DNA of 23,686 nucleotides, taken from assembly GCA_048527645.1 (NCBI GenBank), contig DBGFNI010000027.1, forward strand, positions 1 through 23,686, in the 5' to 3' direction. The DNA comes from HGM12669 sp048527645. Lineage in GTDB: Bacteria; Bacillota; Clostridia; Oscillospirales; CAG-272. Position numbers and translations under genes: made by a program. Under the pieces are notes generated by a model that saw only the letters and a program-made list of their open reading frames with translations, ran no database searches and had not been told where the DNA came from. This document shows positions 15,749 to 22,359 of the stretch, piece after piece. The stretch's first letter is position 1; each line of letters starts with the position of its first letter.

Positions 15749-15827
15749 AATCCCCATGACAGTCTCGGCAAGCCGAACAAGAAAGGAGCGGACAGTCTGC
15801 AATAAGCATTCTGCCCCAAACAGCACA

Positions 15828-16904
15828 ATGAGTACAAATGAAATTAAAAAATTTCGCCGCATCGGCGTATTGACCTCCGGCGGCGACGCACCCGGTATGA
15901 ACGCGGCCATCCGCGCCGTCACGCGCACCGCGATTGACAACGGCGTTGAAGTGATGGGTATTCTGGACGGCTATCAGGGTCTGATCGACGACAATCTCCG
16001 CCCCTTGAGCAGCAGAGACGTCTCCAACATCATCACACGCGGCGGCACCATCCTGTACAGCGCGCGCTGCCTGGAATTCAAGGAAGAGGCAGGCATGCAG
16101 AAGGCGATTGCGACCTGTAAAAAGCACAACATCGACGGCATCGTTGCCATCGGCGGCGACGGCACCTTCCGCGGCGCCACCGACCTTTCCGCCCGCGGCA
16201 TCGCAACCATCGGCATCCCCGGAACGATTGACAACGATATCACCGCATCCGATTACACCATCGGTTTTGATACCGCGATGAACTGCATCATCGACTTCAC
16301 CGACCGTCTGCGCGACACCTGCGAATCCCACCTGCGCTGCAGCGTCGTGGAAGTCATGGGCAACCATGCCGGCTGGCTCTCGCTGGAGGCAGGTATCGCC
16401 TGCGGCGCCTCCGCGATTATGATCAATGAGCTGGACTTTGATGAGGAGGCATGCTTCGCTTCCCTCATTGAGCAGAAAAACAGCGGTAAGCACTCCTTCA
16501 TCGTCATGATCTCCGAGGGCAACGGCGATTGGGGCATGGAGCTTGCCAAAAAAATTCAGGAGCGCACCGGAATCGAGACAAAATTTGCCCGCCTGGCACA
16601 TGTGCAGCGCGGCGGCTCTCCCACCCTGCGCGACCGTCTGATCGCTTCTCAGATGGGTTCGGAAGCCGTGAAGCTGATGCTGCAGGGCAAGAGCGATCTG
16701 GTAATGTGCTACAAGCAGGGACGTGTGGTTCCTGTCGAAATCCGCTATTCACAGATTCTGGACCGCATGTACAAGCACAAGCTGACGCAGGAGCAGATCG
16801 ACGCACTCGATCCCAAAGTGCGTGCGGAAATGGAAGCATACTGTGCCGACCGCCTGAACGATATCAAGCATTTGTATCAGATGGCAAACGAAATCGCCAA
16901 ATAA
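15828..16904 (+). CDS. pfkA: ATP-dependent 6-phosphofructokinase
   Basis: The committed step of glycolysis, fructose 6-phosphate + ATP to fructose 1,6-bisphosphate, cytoplasmic. It has 358 residues from ATG 15828, longer than the 320 of E. coli PfkA: about 7 extra at the N-terminus and about 30 at the C-terminus (KHKLTQEQIDALDPKVRAEM region). Motifs are GVLTSGGDAPGMNAAIRAV, IGGDGTFRGA (109-117), PGTIDNDI with catalytic Asp135 (D127 in E. coli), VEVMGNHAGWLSLEAGIA and HVQRGGSPTLRDR. Gly112 and Gly132 match E. coli G104 and G124, the ATP-type signature; PPi enzymes carry Asp and Lys there. Start 15828 places the first strand correctly but has no SD in range. The only other in-frame start, 15756, also lacks one. 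Single-gene transcript, terminated at 16928-16960. Confidence 0.95.
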   Translation: MSTNEIKKFRRIGVLTSGGDAPGMNAAIRAVTRTAIDNGVEVMGILDGYQGLIDDNLRPLSSRDVSNIITRGGTILYSARCLEFKEEAGMQKAIATCKKHNIDGIVAIGGDGTFRGATDLSARGIATIGIPGTIDNDITASDYTIGFDTAMNCIIDFTDRLRDTCESHLRCSVVEVMGNHAGWLSLEAGIACGASAIMINELDFDEEACFASLIEQKNSGKHSFIVMISEGNGDWGMELAKKIQERTGIETKFARLAHVQRGGSPTLRDRLIASQMGSEAVKLMLQGKSDLVMCYKQGRVVPVEIRYSQILDRMYKHKLTQEQIDALDPKVRAEMEAYCADRLNDIKHLYQMANEIAK

Positions 16905-16927
16905 ACAAGTTTTCCCGAAAATATCGC

Positions 16928-16960
16928 AAAAGGAGCCGCTTGCCTGCGGCTCCTTTTTTT
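16928..16960 (+). terminator. Intrinsic terminator of pfkA
   Basis: A 12-bp stem (16928-16939 with 16946-16957) around TTGCCT, with T-run 16954-16960, 24 bases after the pfkA stop. The four A at its left base could give weak termination of the opposing small gene too. Confidence 0.92.
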
Positions 16961-17065
16961 GCGTGGGGACTTCTTATGCAAACATCCGCGCCTTTGCATC
17001 CGCCACACAGCGTCTCATTGTGCGCCCTTGTCCGCCTATGCCCGGCGCAAGCCTGTGCCGCTGAT

Positions 17066-17296
17066 CTATTTTTGCACAGCGGAAAAATAACGCGTGTAGT
17101 CTGCGGGATTCAGCCCTGCCGCCGCAAGCCGCTTTTTCCGGTTCTGCGCGTCCATGCGCGCCAGCGCCGCGCCGTCCAGCCCCGCGCGCTCTAACTCACA
17201 TTCGCTGAAAATGCGATAAAAGAGCGCCTGCTCCGCTTCCTGCTCCTTTGCGCGCCGCGCCTTGCCCGTGCGCGCACCGAAAAGTACTCTGTTCAT
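17066..17296 (-). CDS. Small charged helical protein of unknown function
   Basis: A 76-residue protein I do not recognise. The start at 17296 is chosen because a perfect AGGAGG sits 8 bases upstream; a longer in-frame reading from 17338 lacks an SD. The protein is rich in Ala, Arg, Glu and Lys. It has a basic N-terminus (MNRVLFGARTGKARRAKEQE), then predicted amphipathic helices (AEQALFYRIFSECELERAGL and DAQNRKKRLAAAGL), ending NPADYTRYFSAVQK. There is no signal peptide, membrane segment or cysteine pair, so it is probably cytoplasmic. It stands alone, convergent with pfkA and divergent from the MBL hydrolase. A weak -10 (TATGAT, 17430-17425 on the minus strand) is the only promoter hint. The SD makes it likely to be a real gene. 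Confidence 0.65.
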   Translation of the reverse strand: MNRVLFGARTGKARRAKEQEAEQALFYRIFSECELERAGLDGAALARMDAQNRKKRLAAAGLNPADYTRYFSAVQK

Positions 17297-17505
17297 GCTC
17301 CGTTCCTCCTGTTCTCGTCGGTCAAAAGATCTCAACACCCGTCCGAAGGAAAAAAAGACTTTCGCTCAGGCTTGCTCTTCATCCAAGTCAAGGCCGTTTT
17401 TATCCTTCGATCCTTTCTGCTATCATCATACTACATGCGTTGTCCCAAAAAACGGACATCTCTTTGACACGCCCCACACTTGGGCAAAGTTTTTTGAAAA
17501 AGCAG

Positions 17506-17534
17506 TAGACTTTTGCCGCACAGAATGGTATACT
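17506..17534 (+). promoter_or_regulatory. Promoter for the MBL hydrolase/deoC operon
   Basis: TAGACT (17506-17511), a 17-base spacer and TATACT (17529-17534), with a TG one base before the -10 (extended -10). The expected start near 17541 gives a leader of about 46 bases. Imperfect inverted sequences GGGCAAAGT (17482-17490) and ACTTTTGCC (17509-17517) overlap the -35. Confidence 0.65.
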
Positions 17535-17586
17535 GAATATAACAACTTACAAACCGACCGAATATTTGCAGCAGGAGACGAAAATC

Positions 17587-18348
17587 ATGCAGGATTTTGC
17601 ACAGCGTATCACCGCCTTATCGGTTCCCAAAGACAGCGTCGGCGTCGGCTTTTTGGGTCAGGCGGGCTTTGTATTCAAAACGCCGGGCGGTCAGCTGATG
17701 GCCGTAGACCCGTATCTTTCCGATTGCTGTAACCGCTATTTCGGATTCAAGCGTCTGATGCCCTATGTACTGGACATCCGCGATCTCATCTTTGATCAGT
17801 TGCTGATCACGCACGCCCATTATGACCATTTTGATCCGGACAGTGTCCCGGGACTGATGGATAACGGCCGCACCGAGCTGATCGGCGCACAGGATACCCG
17901 CGCGGAATGCGAGCGGCTGGGGCTGCATGAGCGTCTGACCTTTCTCGGTGTCGGCGACAGCGTGCTCCGGGGAGAAATGAAGCTGCTTGCCGTTCCCTGC
18001 GATCACGGCGCGCAAACGCCGCACGCGCTGGGCTTGCTGCTTGAAATTGCAGGCAAGCGCATCTATATTGCCGGCGATACGGCATTCCGACCGGATTATT
18101 TTGAAAATCCGGAGCTGCACCATGCTGACCTGTGCATCCTGCCCATCAACGGCGCCTTCGGAAATCTCAATGAGACACAGGCGGCACAGGCAGTGCAGCT
18201 GCTCTCTCCCCGCCTGAGCATCCCAAGCCATTATTGGAATTTTGCAGAGCATTTCGGCAATCCCGCCCTGTTTCAGGAAAAAATGCGCGAATACGCGCCC
18301 AAGCAGAAATACATGCTGATGCGTCCGGGAGAGGTATTCACACTGTAA
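17587..18348 (+). CDS. UlaG-like metallo-beta-lactamase-fold metal-dependent hydrolase
   Basis: A 253-residue cytoplasmic hydrolase with the metallo-beta-lactamase fold. The opening GFLGQAGFVFKTPGGQ and MAVDPYLSD resemble UlaG, the L-ascorbate 6-phosphate lactonase. Metal ligands are His76, His78, Asp80 and His81 in LITHAHYDHFD, His140 in VPCDHG, Asp164 in IAGDTAF, and His215 in IPSHYWNFAEHFG. UlaG of E. coli is about 100 residues longer, and no other ula genes are here, so an ascorbate role is unlikely; another lactone or phospho-ester substrate is possible. The start at 17587 has AGGAG (17573-17577) nine bases upstream; an in-frame TTG at 17566 overlaps that SD region and is rejected. deoC follows 55 bases later, probably on the same transcript. 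Confidence 0.87.
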   Translation: MQDFAQRITALSVPKDSVGVGFLGQAGFVFKTPGGQLMAVDPYLSDCCNRYFGFKRLMPYVLDIRDLIFDQLLITHAHYDHFDPDSVPGLMDNGRTELIGAQDTRAECERLGLHERLTFLGVGDSVLRGEMKLLAVPCDHGAQTPHALGLLLEIAGKRIYIAGDTAFRPDYFENPELHHADLCILPINGAFGNLNETQAAQAVQLLSPRLSIPSHYWNFAEHFGNPALFQEKMREYAPKQKYMLMRPGEVFTL

Positions 18349-18378
18349 GCGTCCCCGCCCGTCAAGCAAGCGTCCCCG
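18347..18378 (+). repeat. Two 11-base direct repeats before deoC
   Basis: AAGCGTCCCCG occurs at 18347-18357 and again at 18368-18378, a spacing of 21 bases. The first copy overlaps the hydrolase stop codon. It could be an operator-like site or a chance local duplication. Confidence 0.4.
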
Positions 18379-18403
18379 GGCGACGCCGAATCGGAGGAAA
18401 CAC

Positions 18404-19072
18404 ATGAAAACAGAAGAAATCCTTGCAAAAGTTGACCACACCTTGCTCCATCCGGCTGCGACCTGGGAGCAAATCCGCACCCTGTGCGACGAGGGCATCC
18501 GCTACGGCACAGCGTCCGTATGCATCCCCCCGTCCTTTGTTGCCGAGGCAAAGGCATATGTCGGCAACCGTCTGCCGCTCTGTACCGTCATCGGCTTTCC
18601 CAACGGGTATCAGACCACGGCGGTCAAATGCTGCGAGACACAGGACGCTGTGCACCGCGGCGCGGATGAGATCGACATGGTTGTCAACATCGGTTGGATC
18701 AAAGAAATGAAATATGACGCGCTACTGGAAGAAATCAAGGCGGTGCGCGCAGCGTGCGACGAGAAAATTCTGAAGGTCATCATCGAGACCTGCCTGCTGA
18801 CCGATGCGGAGAAAATCAGAATGTGCCAAGTCGTATCCGAAAGCGGCGCGGACTATATCAAGACCTCGACCGGCTTTTCCACCGGCGGTGCGACTGCGGA
18901 AGATGTCGCACTGCTGGCAGAGCATGTCGCGCCGGGGGTGAAGGTCAAGGCGGCGGGCGGCATTGCCTCTTTGCAGGACGCTGAGGAATTTATCCGTTTG
19001 GGCGCCTCCCGTCTGGGTACCAGCCGGATCGTCCGACTGGTCAAACAGCAGGACAGCGTCTCGGACGACTGA
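18404..19072 (+). CDS. deoC: Deoxyribose-phosphate aldolase
   Basis: Cleaves 2-deoxy-D-ribose 5-phosphate to glyceraldehyde 3-phosphate and acetaldehyde, the last step of deoxynucleoside breakdown; cytoplasmic class I aldolase. It has 222 residues, the standard length for the short bacterial form. Motifs are KVDHTLLHP at the N-terminus, GADEIDMVVNIGW with Asp91, LKVIIETCLL, and YIKTSTGFSTGGAT with the Schiff-base Lys153. VKVKAAGGIASLQDAEEFI carries Lys182, and GASRLGTSRIV is the phosphate-binding end. The catalytic set is complete. GGAGG (18393-18397) lies 6 bases before the ATG. No deoB, deoD or pdp gene is adjacent; the partner is the MBL hydrolase upstream. It ends before the convergent hairpin at 19110-19160. 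Confidence 0.95.
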   Translation: MKTEEILAKVDHTLLHPAATWEQIRTLCDEGIRYGTASVCIPPSFVAEAKAYVGNRLPLCTVIGFPNGYQTTAVKCCETQDAVHRGADEIDMVVNIGWIKEMKYDALLEEIKAVRAACDEKILKVIIETCLLTDAEKIRMCQVVSESGADYIKTSTGFSTGGATAEDVALLAEHVAPGVKVKAAGGIASLQDAEEFIRLGASRLGTSRIVRLVKQQDSVSDD

Positions 19073-19109
19073 CCCGACCCGTTTTCCCCATCCGATCAGA
19101 AAAGAAAAA

Positions 19110-19160
19110 GAGTACGCCGTCGCCCAAGTGTCCTTTAGACACTTGGGCGACGGCGTGCTC
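19110..19160. terminator. 23-bp hairpin, probably a shared terminator between deoC and folD
   Basis: Bases 19110-19132 pair with 19138-19160: 22 Watson-Crick pairs plus one T-G wobble, loop CTTTA. On the minus strand the stem runs into a T-rich tract (A-rich 19100-19109 on plus), fitting termination of the folD operon. The plus-strand tail is only weakly T-rich. The stem is longer than ordinary terminators. Confidence 0.8.
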
Positions 19161-19200
19161 ATTATTGGTTTGTGCAAAAATGGCCTATCTGACTCCGCCA

Positions 19201-20052
19201 TCACAGCCCGTTGGCACGCAGACAGGCAGTCAGCGTGTTTTGCAGCAGCATCGTGATGGTCATCGGGCCGACCCCGCCCGGCACCGGCGTGATGAAAGAC
19301 GCCTTGGGCGCAACCGATTCAAAATCGACGTCGCCGGTCAGCTTTCCGTTTTCGAGCCGGTTCATCCCAACGTCAATGACCACCGCGCCCTCTTTGACCA
19401 TATCCCCCGTCAGGAAATTTGCCCGTCCGATGGCAACGACAATGATATCTGCCTGCCGGGTAATCTGTGCCAGATTCTCCGTTTTAGAATGACATACCGT
19501 GACGGTTGCGTTCCGATGCAGCAGCAGCATCGCCTGCGGCTTGCCGACAATATTCGATCTGCCGATCACCACCGCGTTTTTCCCGGCGACATCAATGCCG
19601 TACCGCTCCAGCAGCACCATCACGCCGGCGGGCGTGCAGGGGACATAATCAAAATCACCGATCATGATTTTCCCCACATTGACCGGATGAAACGCATCAA
19701 CATCCTTTTCCGGACGGATGGCGCGGATCACCTGCTGCTCGTCCAGATGGCGCGGCAGCGGCAGCTGCACCAGAATACCGTGGATATCCGACCTTTCATT
19801 CAGACGCTGGATCAGCGCCATCAGCTCCGCTTGGGTGGTCTGCTCGGGCAGAGCGATCGTCTCGGAGTAAATGCCCACCTCTTCGCACGCCTTTCCCTTG
19901 TTGCGGACATAAACCTGCGAAGCGGGATCCTCTCCCACAATGACAACCGCCAGACCGGGGACGATTCCCCTGCTTTTGAGCTGTTCAATCCGTTCCTTCA
20001 GCTCTCCGCGCACCGCGGCGCCGGTCGCTTTTCCGTCAATCAACTGTGTCAT
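19201..20052 (-). CDS. folD: Bifunctional methylenetetrahydrofolate dehydrogenase/methenyltetrahydrofolate cyclohydrolase
   Basis: A 283-residue cytoplasmic enzyme that interconverts 5,10-methylene- and 10-formyl-tetrahydrofolate, supplying one-carbon units for purines and formyl-Met-tRNA. The catalytic set is visible: Tyr48 and Lys52 in SQVYVRNKGKACEEVGI, Gln96 in GILVQLPLP, and Asp119 in KDVDAFHPVNVG (the usual DVDGFHP has Ala here). The NADP domain shows VVIGRSNIVGKPQAMLL and VTVCHSKT, then TPVPGGVGPMTITMLLQNT. The start at 20052 lies inside the end of lgt (17-base overlap), with AGGAGG seven bases upstream, so translation is coupled to lgt. It is the last gene of a four-gene operon. Length and motifs are normal. 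Confidence 0.96.
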   Translation of the reverse strand: MTQLIDGKATGAAVRGELKERIEQLKSRGIVPGLAVVIVGEDPASQVYVRNKGKACEEVGIYSETIALPEQTTQAELMALIQRLNERSDIHGILVQLPLPRHLDEQQVIRAIRPEKDVDAFHPVNVGKIMIGDFDYVPCTPAGVMVLLERYGIDVAGKNAVVIGRSNIVGKPQAMLLLHRNATVTVCHSKTENLAQITRQADIIVVAIGRANFLTGDMVKEGAVVIDVGMNRLENGKLTGDVDFESVAPKASFITPVPGGVGPMTITMLLQNTLTACLRANGL

Positions 20053-21055
20053 GGCTTGATTCCTCCTGCGTCTGATCGGCGCTGTTTTGTATTTCTTCCG
20101 GGGTCGCGGTCTGTTCTTGCGCCGGGATACTTTCCTCCACGGACGCCGCCGCGGGCGTCATATCTGCCAAAGCCGGATCTTGTGCGGGAATTTCGCGTTT
20201 CCAAAGGGGCTTGGGCCTGACCAAGGTGAAAATCAAAAGGGAAAGCGCCCCCACAAAGCACACCGCACCGAGCAGCTGCGATACCCGCAGCGAGCCCGCA
20301 TACAGCGAATCTGTACGGAAGCCCTCAATCCACATTCTGCCGAATCCGTACCAAGAAAGATAGCACCAGGCGATCTGTCCGTCCCGCCTTCTCTTTTTCC
20401 AGATCGCATTGATCCAGAGAAAACCGATCAGATTCCACAGCGATTCATACAAAAAGGTCGGATGCACATATTCGACAAACGGCAATTCACCGTACTGAAT
20501 TCCCATCCGGCAGAACAGATTTTCAAACAGGTGCGAAGTGTCGAAGGTCTTGCCGAAAAAGTCATATACCTGCAGCGAGCCGAACGCTTCCGCATTGGTG
20601 AAATTCCCCCATCTGCCGATGATCTGTCCGATCATCACGCTCGGCGCCGCAATGTCCATCATCGTCAGAAAGTTGATTTTTTTCACACGGCACATAATAA
20701 AAATGCCCAAAATGCCACCGATCACGCCGCCGTAAATTGCCAGCCCGCCGTTCCAGATCGCTATCACATCGTAAAGCGAATCGTATCCGCCGTTTTTCCA
20801 GTCGGCAATCACATAGTATAACCGGGCCCCCAGCACGCCCAGTACTACGGTCAAGAGTGCAATGTCAATGACAGTGTCGCTGTCAATCCCGACCGACTTT
20901 GCCCGCCGAATACAGTATAAAACCGCGAGCGCAATGCCGATTGTGATCAGCAGACCGTACCATGCCACCTGAATATTCCCGACGGAAAACACAAGACGGT
21001 TGATGCGGATGCCGTCAATACCCAGCCCCGGAAAAGAAATGATATGATAATCCAT
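20036..21055 (-). CDS. lgt: Prolipoprotein diacylglyceryl transferase
   Basis: An integral membrane enzyme that attaches diacylglycerol from phosphatidylglycerol to the lipobox cysteine of prolipoproteins. It has 339 residues and about seven membrane helices. The family signature is GRWGNFTNAEAFG (147-159), with Arg148 as the essential arginine (R143 in E. coli); YVHPTFLYES (196-205) and YGFGRMWIEGFRTDS with Arg240 (R239) are also present. WNGGLAIYGGVIGG is the conserved loop before the signature. The start at 21055 has AGGAGG seven bases upstream and follows the YmfH-like stop by two bases. The last 50 or so residues form an acidic Glu/Gln/Thr/Ala-rich tail beyond the enzyme core, and the folD start lies inside its coding end. 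Active by motif. Confidence 0.95.
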   Translation of the reverse strand: MDYHIISFPGLGIDGIRINRLVFSVGNIQVAWYGLLITIGIALAVLYCIRRAKSVGIDSDTVIDIALLTVVLGVLGARLYYVIADWKNGGYDSLYDVIAIWNGGLAIYGGVIGGILGIFIMCRVKKINFLTMMDIAAPSVMIGQIIGRWGNFTNAEAFGSLQVYDFFGKTFDTSHLFENLFCRMGIQYGELPFVEYVHPTFLYESLWNLIGFLWINAIWKKRRRDGQIAWCYLSWYGFGRMWIEGFRTDSLYAGSLRVSQLLGAVCFVGALSLLIFTLVRPKPLWKREIPAQDPALADMTPAAASVEESIPAQEQTATPEEIQNSADQTQEESSHDTVD

Positions 21056-21057
21056 CT

Positions 21058-22359
21058 TTATTCCTCCTGCGTCCCGATCGGATAGACGATGCTCGCCGCG
21101 ATGTGCGACGGGTCAAACAACTGATCCAGCACGGCAAACACGTCGGAAAGCGTCACCTGCGCCACATCCGCAATGCCGGCAAACAGATCGTAATCGTCCA
21201 GCGCGTAATCCAGACAGACCGACGCAATCGTCTCGGTGGAATCAAACGCCGTCACATCATCCGCGTACAGCACCCGCTTTGCCCGCTCAAATTCCTGCTG
21301 CGTGATGCCGTGCGTGCGGCGCAGCTGTGCGGCATATGTGCGCAGCTCCTCCAGCACACGCTTGGGCTGATCACATTCTGCCGACAGAATGACATATGAG
21401 AAAACGCGGTTATGCTCGTATTCGCTCTCCAAACTGCCGATCATGCCGCTCTCATACAGCCGGTTGTAAAAATCGCTGCATTTTCCGAACATCACCTCAA
21501 GCAGAATTTCAACCGCGGCGGATTTTTTGGAGCGCTGTGCGGGATCCTTGGAAATCTCCGTGTCCTTCACGCCGACATACAAGAGAGGACGGGAAACAGA
21601 CGACTGGTCTGTGACCAGCGGCTTGACAACTTCCTGCCGCTCCGCGGGATAGCAGCGCTGAATCGTGCCTTTCTCCGCGGGCGCGGGATAATACCGGTCG
21701 GCAAGCTCTGCCACGCGCTCCGCCTCGACATTACCACTAATCACCAGAATCATGTTGTCCGGGCGGTAAAACGTGTGATAGCACTGATACAAAATCTCCG
21801 GTGTGATATGGGAAATGGATTCGATCGTCCCGCCGATGTTGCGCTTGCAGGGGTGATTTTCATACATAGCTTCCAGCAGATTGTAATATACCTTCTGCAT
21901 GGGGTTGTCCAGATACATCCGAAGCTCTTCGCCGATAATCCCCTGTTCCTTTTTCACATTTTCCGCGGTGAAATACGGATGCGTTACAAAGTCCAGCAGA
22001 ACCTCCAGGTTCTCATAGATATGATCGGTTGCGGAAAACAGATACGCCGTTTGGTCAAAGGAGGTGAAGGCGTTGGCGTTTCCGCCGAAGCGCGCATATT
22101 TTGCAAAGGTGTCCTCGCCGTCCTCATTTTCAAACATTTTATGCTCCAGAAAATGCGCGATACCGTCCGGCACCGTGATGCACTGTGTCTGCCCCGCGGG
22201 AACAAACGAGCTGTCCACCGAGCCGTAGCGAGTGGCAAGCACGGCGTAGGCACAGGACATGTCCTTGGGGATCACATAAATCTTCAGACCGGAGGGGTGG
22301 GGGATCTCGCAATATTCCTCGTCCACCATCGCGCTGTATTTGCGTTTCATTTCACGCAT
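21058..22359 (-). CDS. ymfH: M16-family zinc metallopeptidase, YmfH-like (EF-P modification-associated)
   Basis: A 433-residue M16 (pitrilysin/insulinase-type) protein. The inverted zinc motif HFLEH is present in DGIAHFLEHKMFEN (residues about 65-80 of this start), and the distal glutamate lies in EQGIIGEELRMYLDNP, so the zinc site is complete. The general layout matches YmfH of Bacillus subtilis, annotated in databases as EF-P 5-aminopentanol modification-associated. The start at 22359 is chosen because AGAGGAGG lies 9 bases upstream on the minus strand; ATG 22350 is an alternative with poorer spacing. The gene overlaps the upstream YmfF-like gene by 8 bases, suggesting equal production of two partners. 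No efp or ymfI lies in the window, so the EF-P link is by family only. Confidence 0.87.
   Translation of the reverse strand: MREMKRKYSAMVDEEYCEIPHPSGLKIYVIPKDMSCAYAVLATRYGSVDSSFVPAGQTQCITVPDGIAHFLEHKMFENEDGEDTFAKYARFGGNANAFTSFDQTAYLFSATDHIYENLEVLLDFVTHPYFTAENVKKEQGIIGEELRMYLDNPMQKVYYNLLEAMYENHPCKRNIGGTIESISHITPEILYQCYHTFYRPDNMILVISGNVEAERVAELADRYYPAPAEKGTIQRCYPAERQEVVKPLVTDQSSVSRPLLYVGVKDTEISKDPAQRSKKSAAVEILLEVMFGKCSDFYNRLYESGMIGSLESEYEHNRVFSYVILSAECDQPKRVLEELRTYAAQLRRTHGITQQEFERAKRVLYADDVTAFDSTETIASVCLDYALDDYDLFAGIADVAQVTLSDVFAVLDQLFDPSHIAASIVYPIGTQEE

Noticed and set aside
15756..15827. N-terminal extension of PfkA from ATG 15756
   Set aside because: Ser/Thr/Arg-rich and not part of the PFK fold, with no SD. 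Still the only alternative in-frame start, so kept in mind in the leader finding.
17464..17469. Perfect TTGACA as a -35 element
   Set aside because: No -10-like hexamer occurs 16-18 bases downstream; the promoter at 17506-17534 is better.
19165..20220. 351-codon plus-strand frame opposite folD
   Set aside because: Antisense to folD with intact catalytic motifs; His/Arg/Gln-rich translation with no family features.
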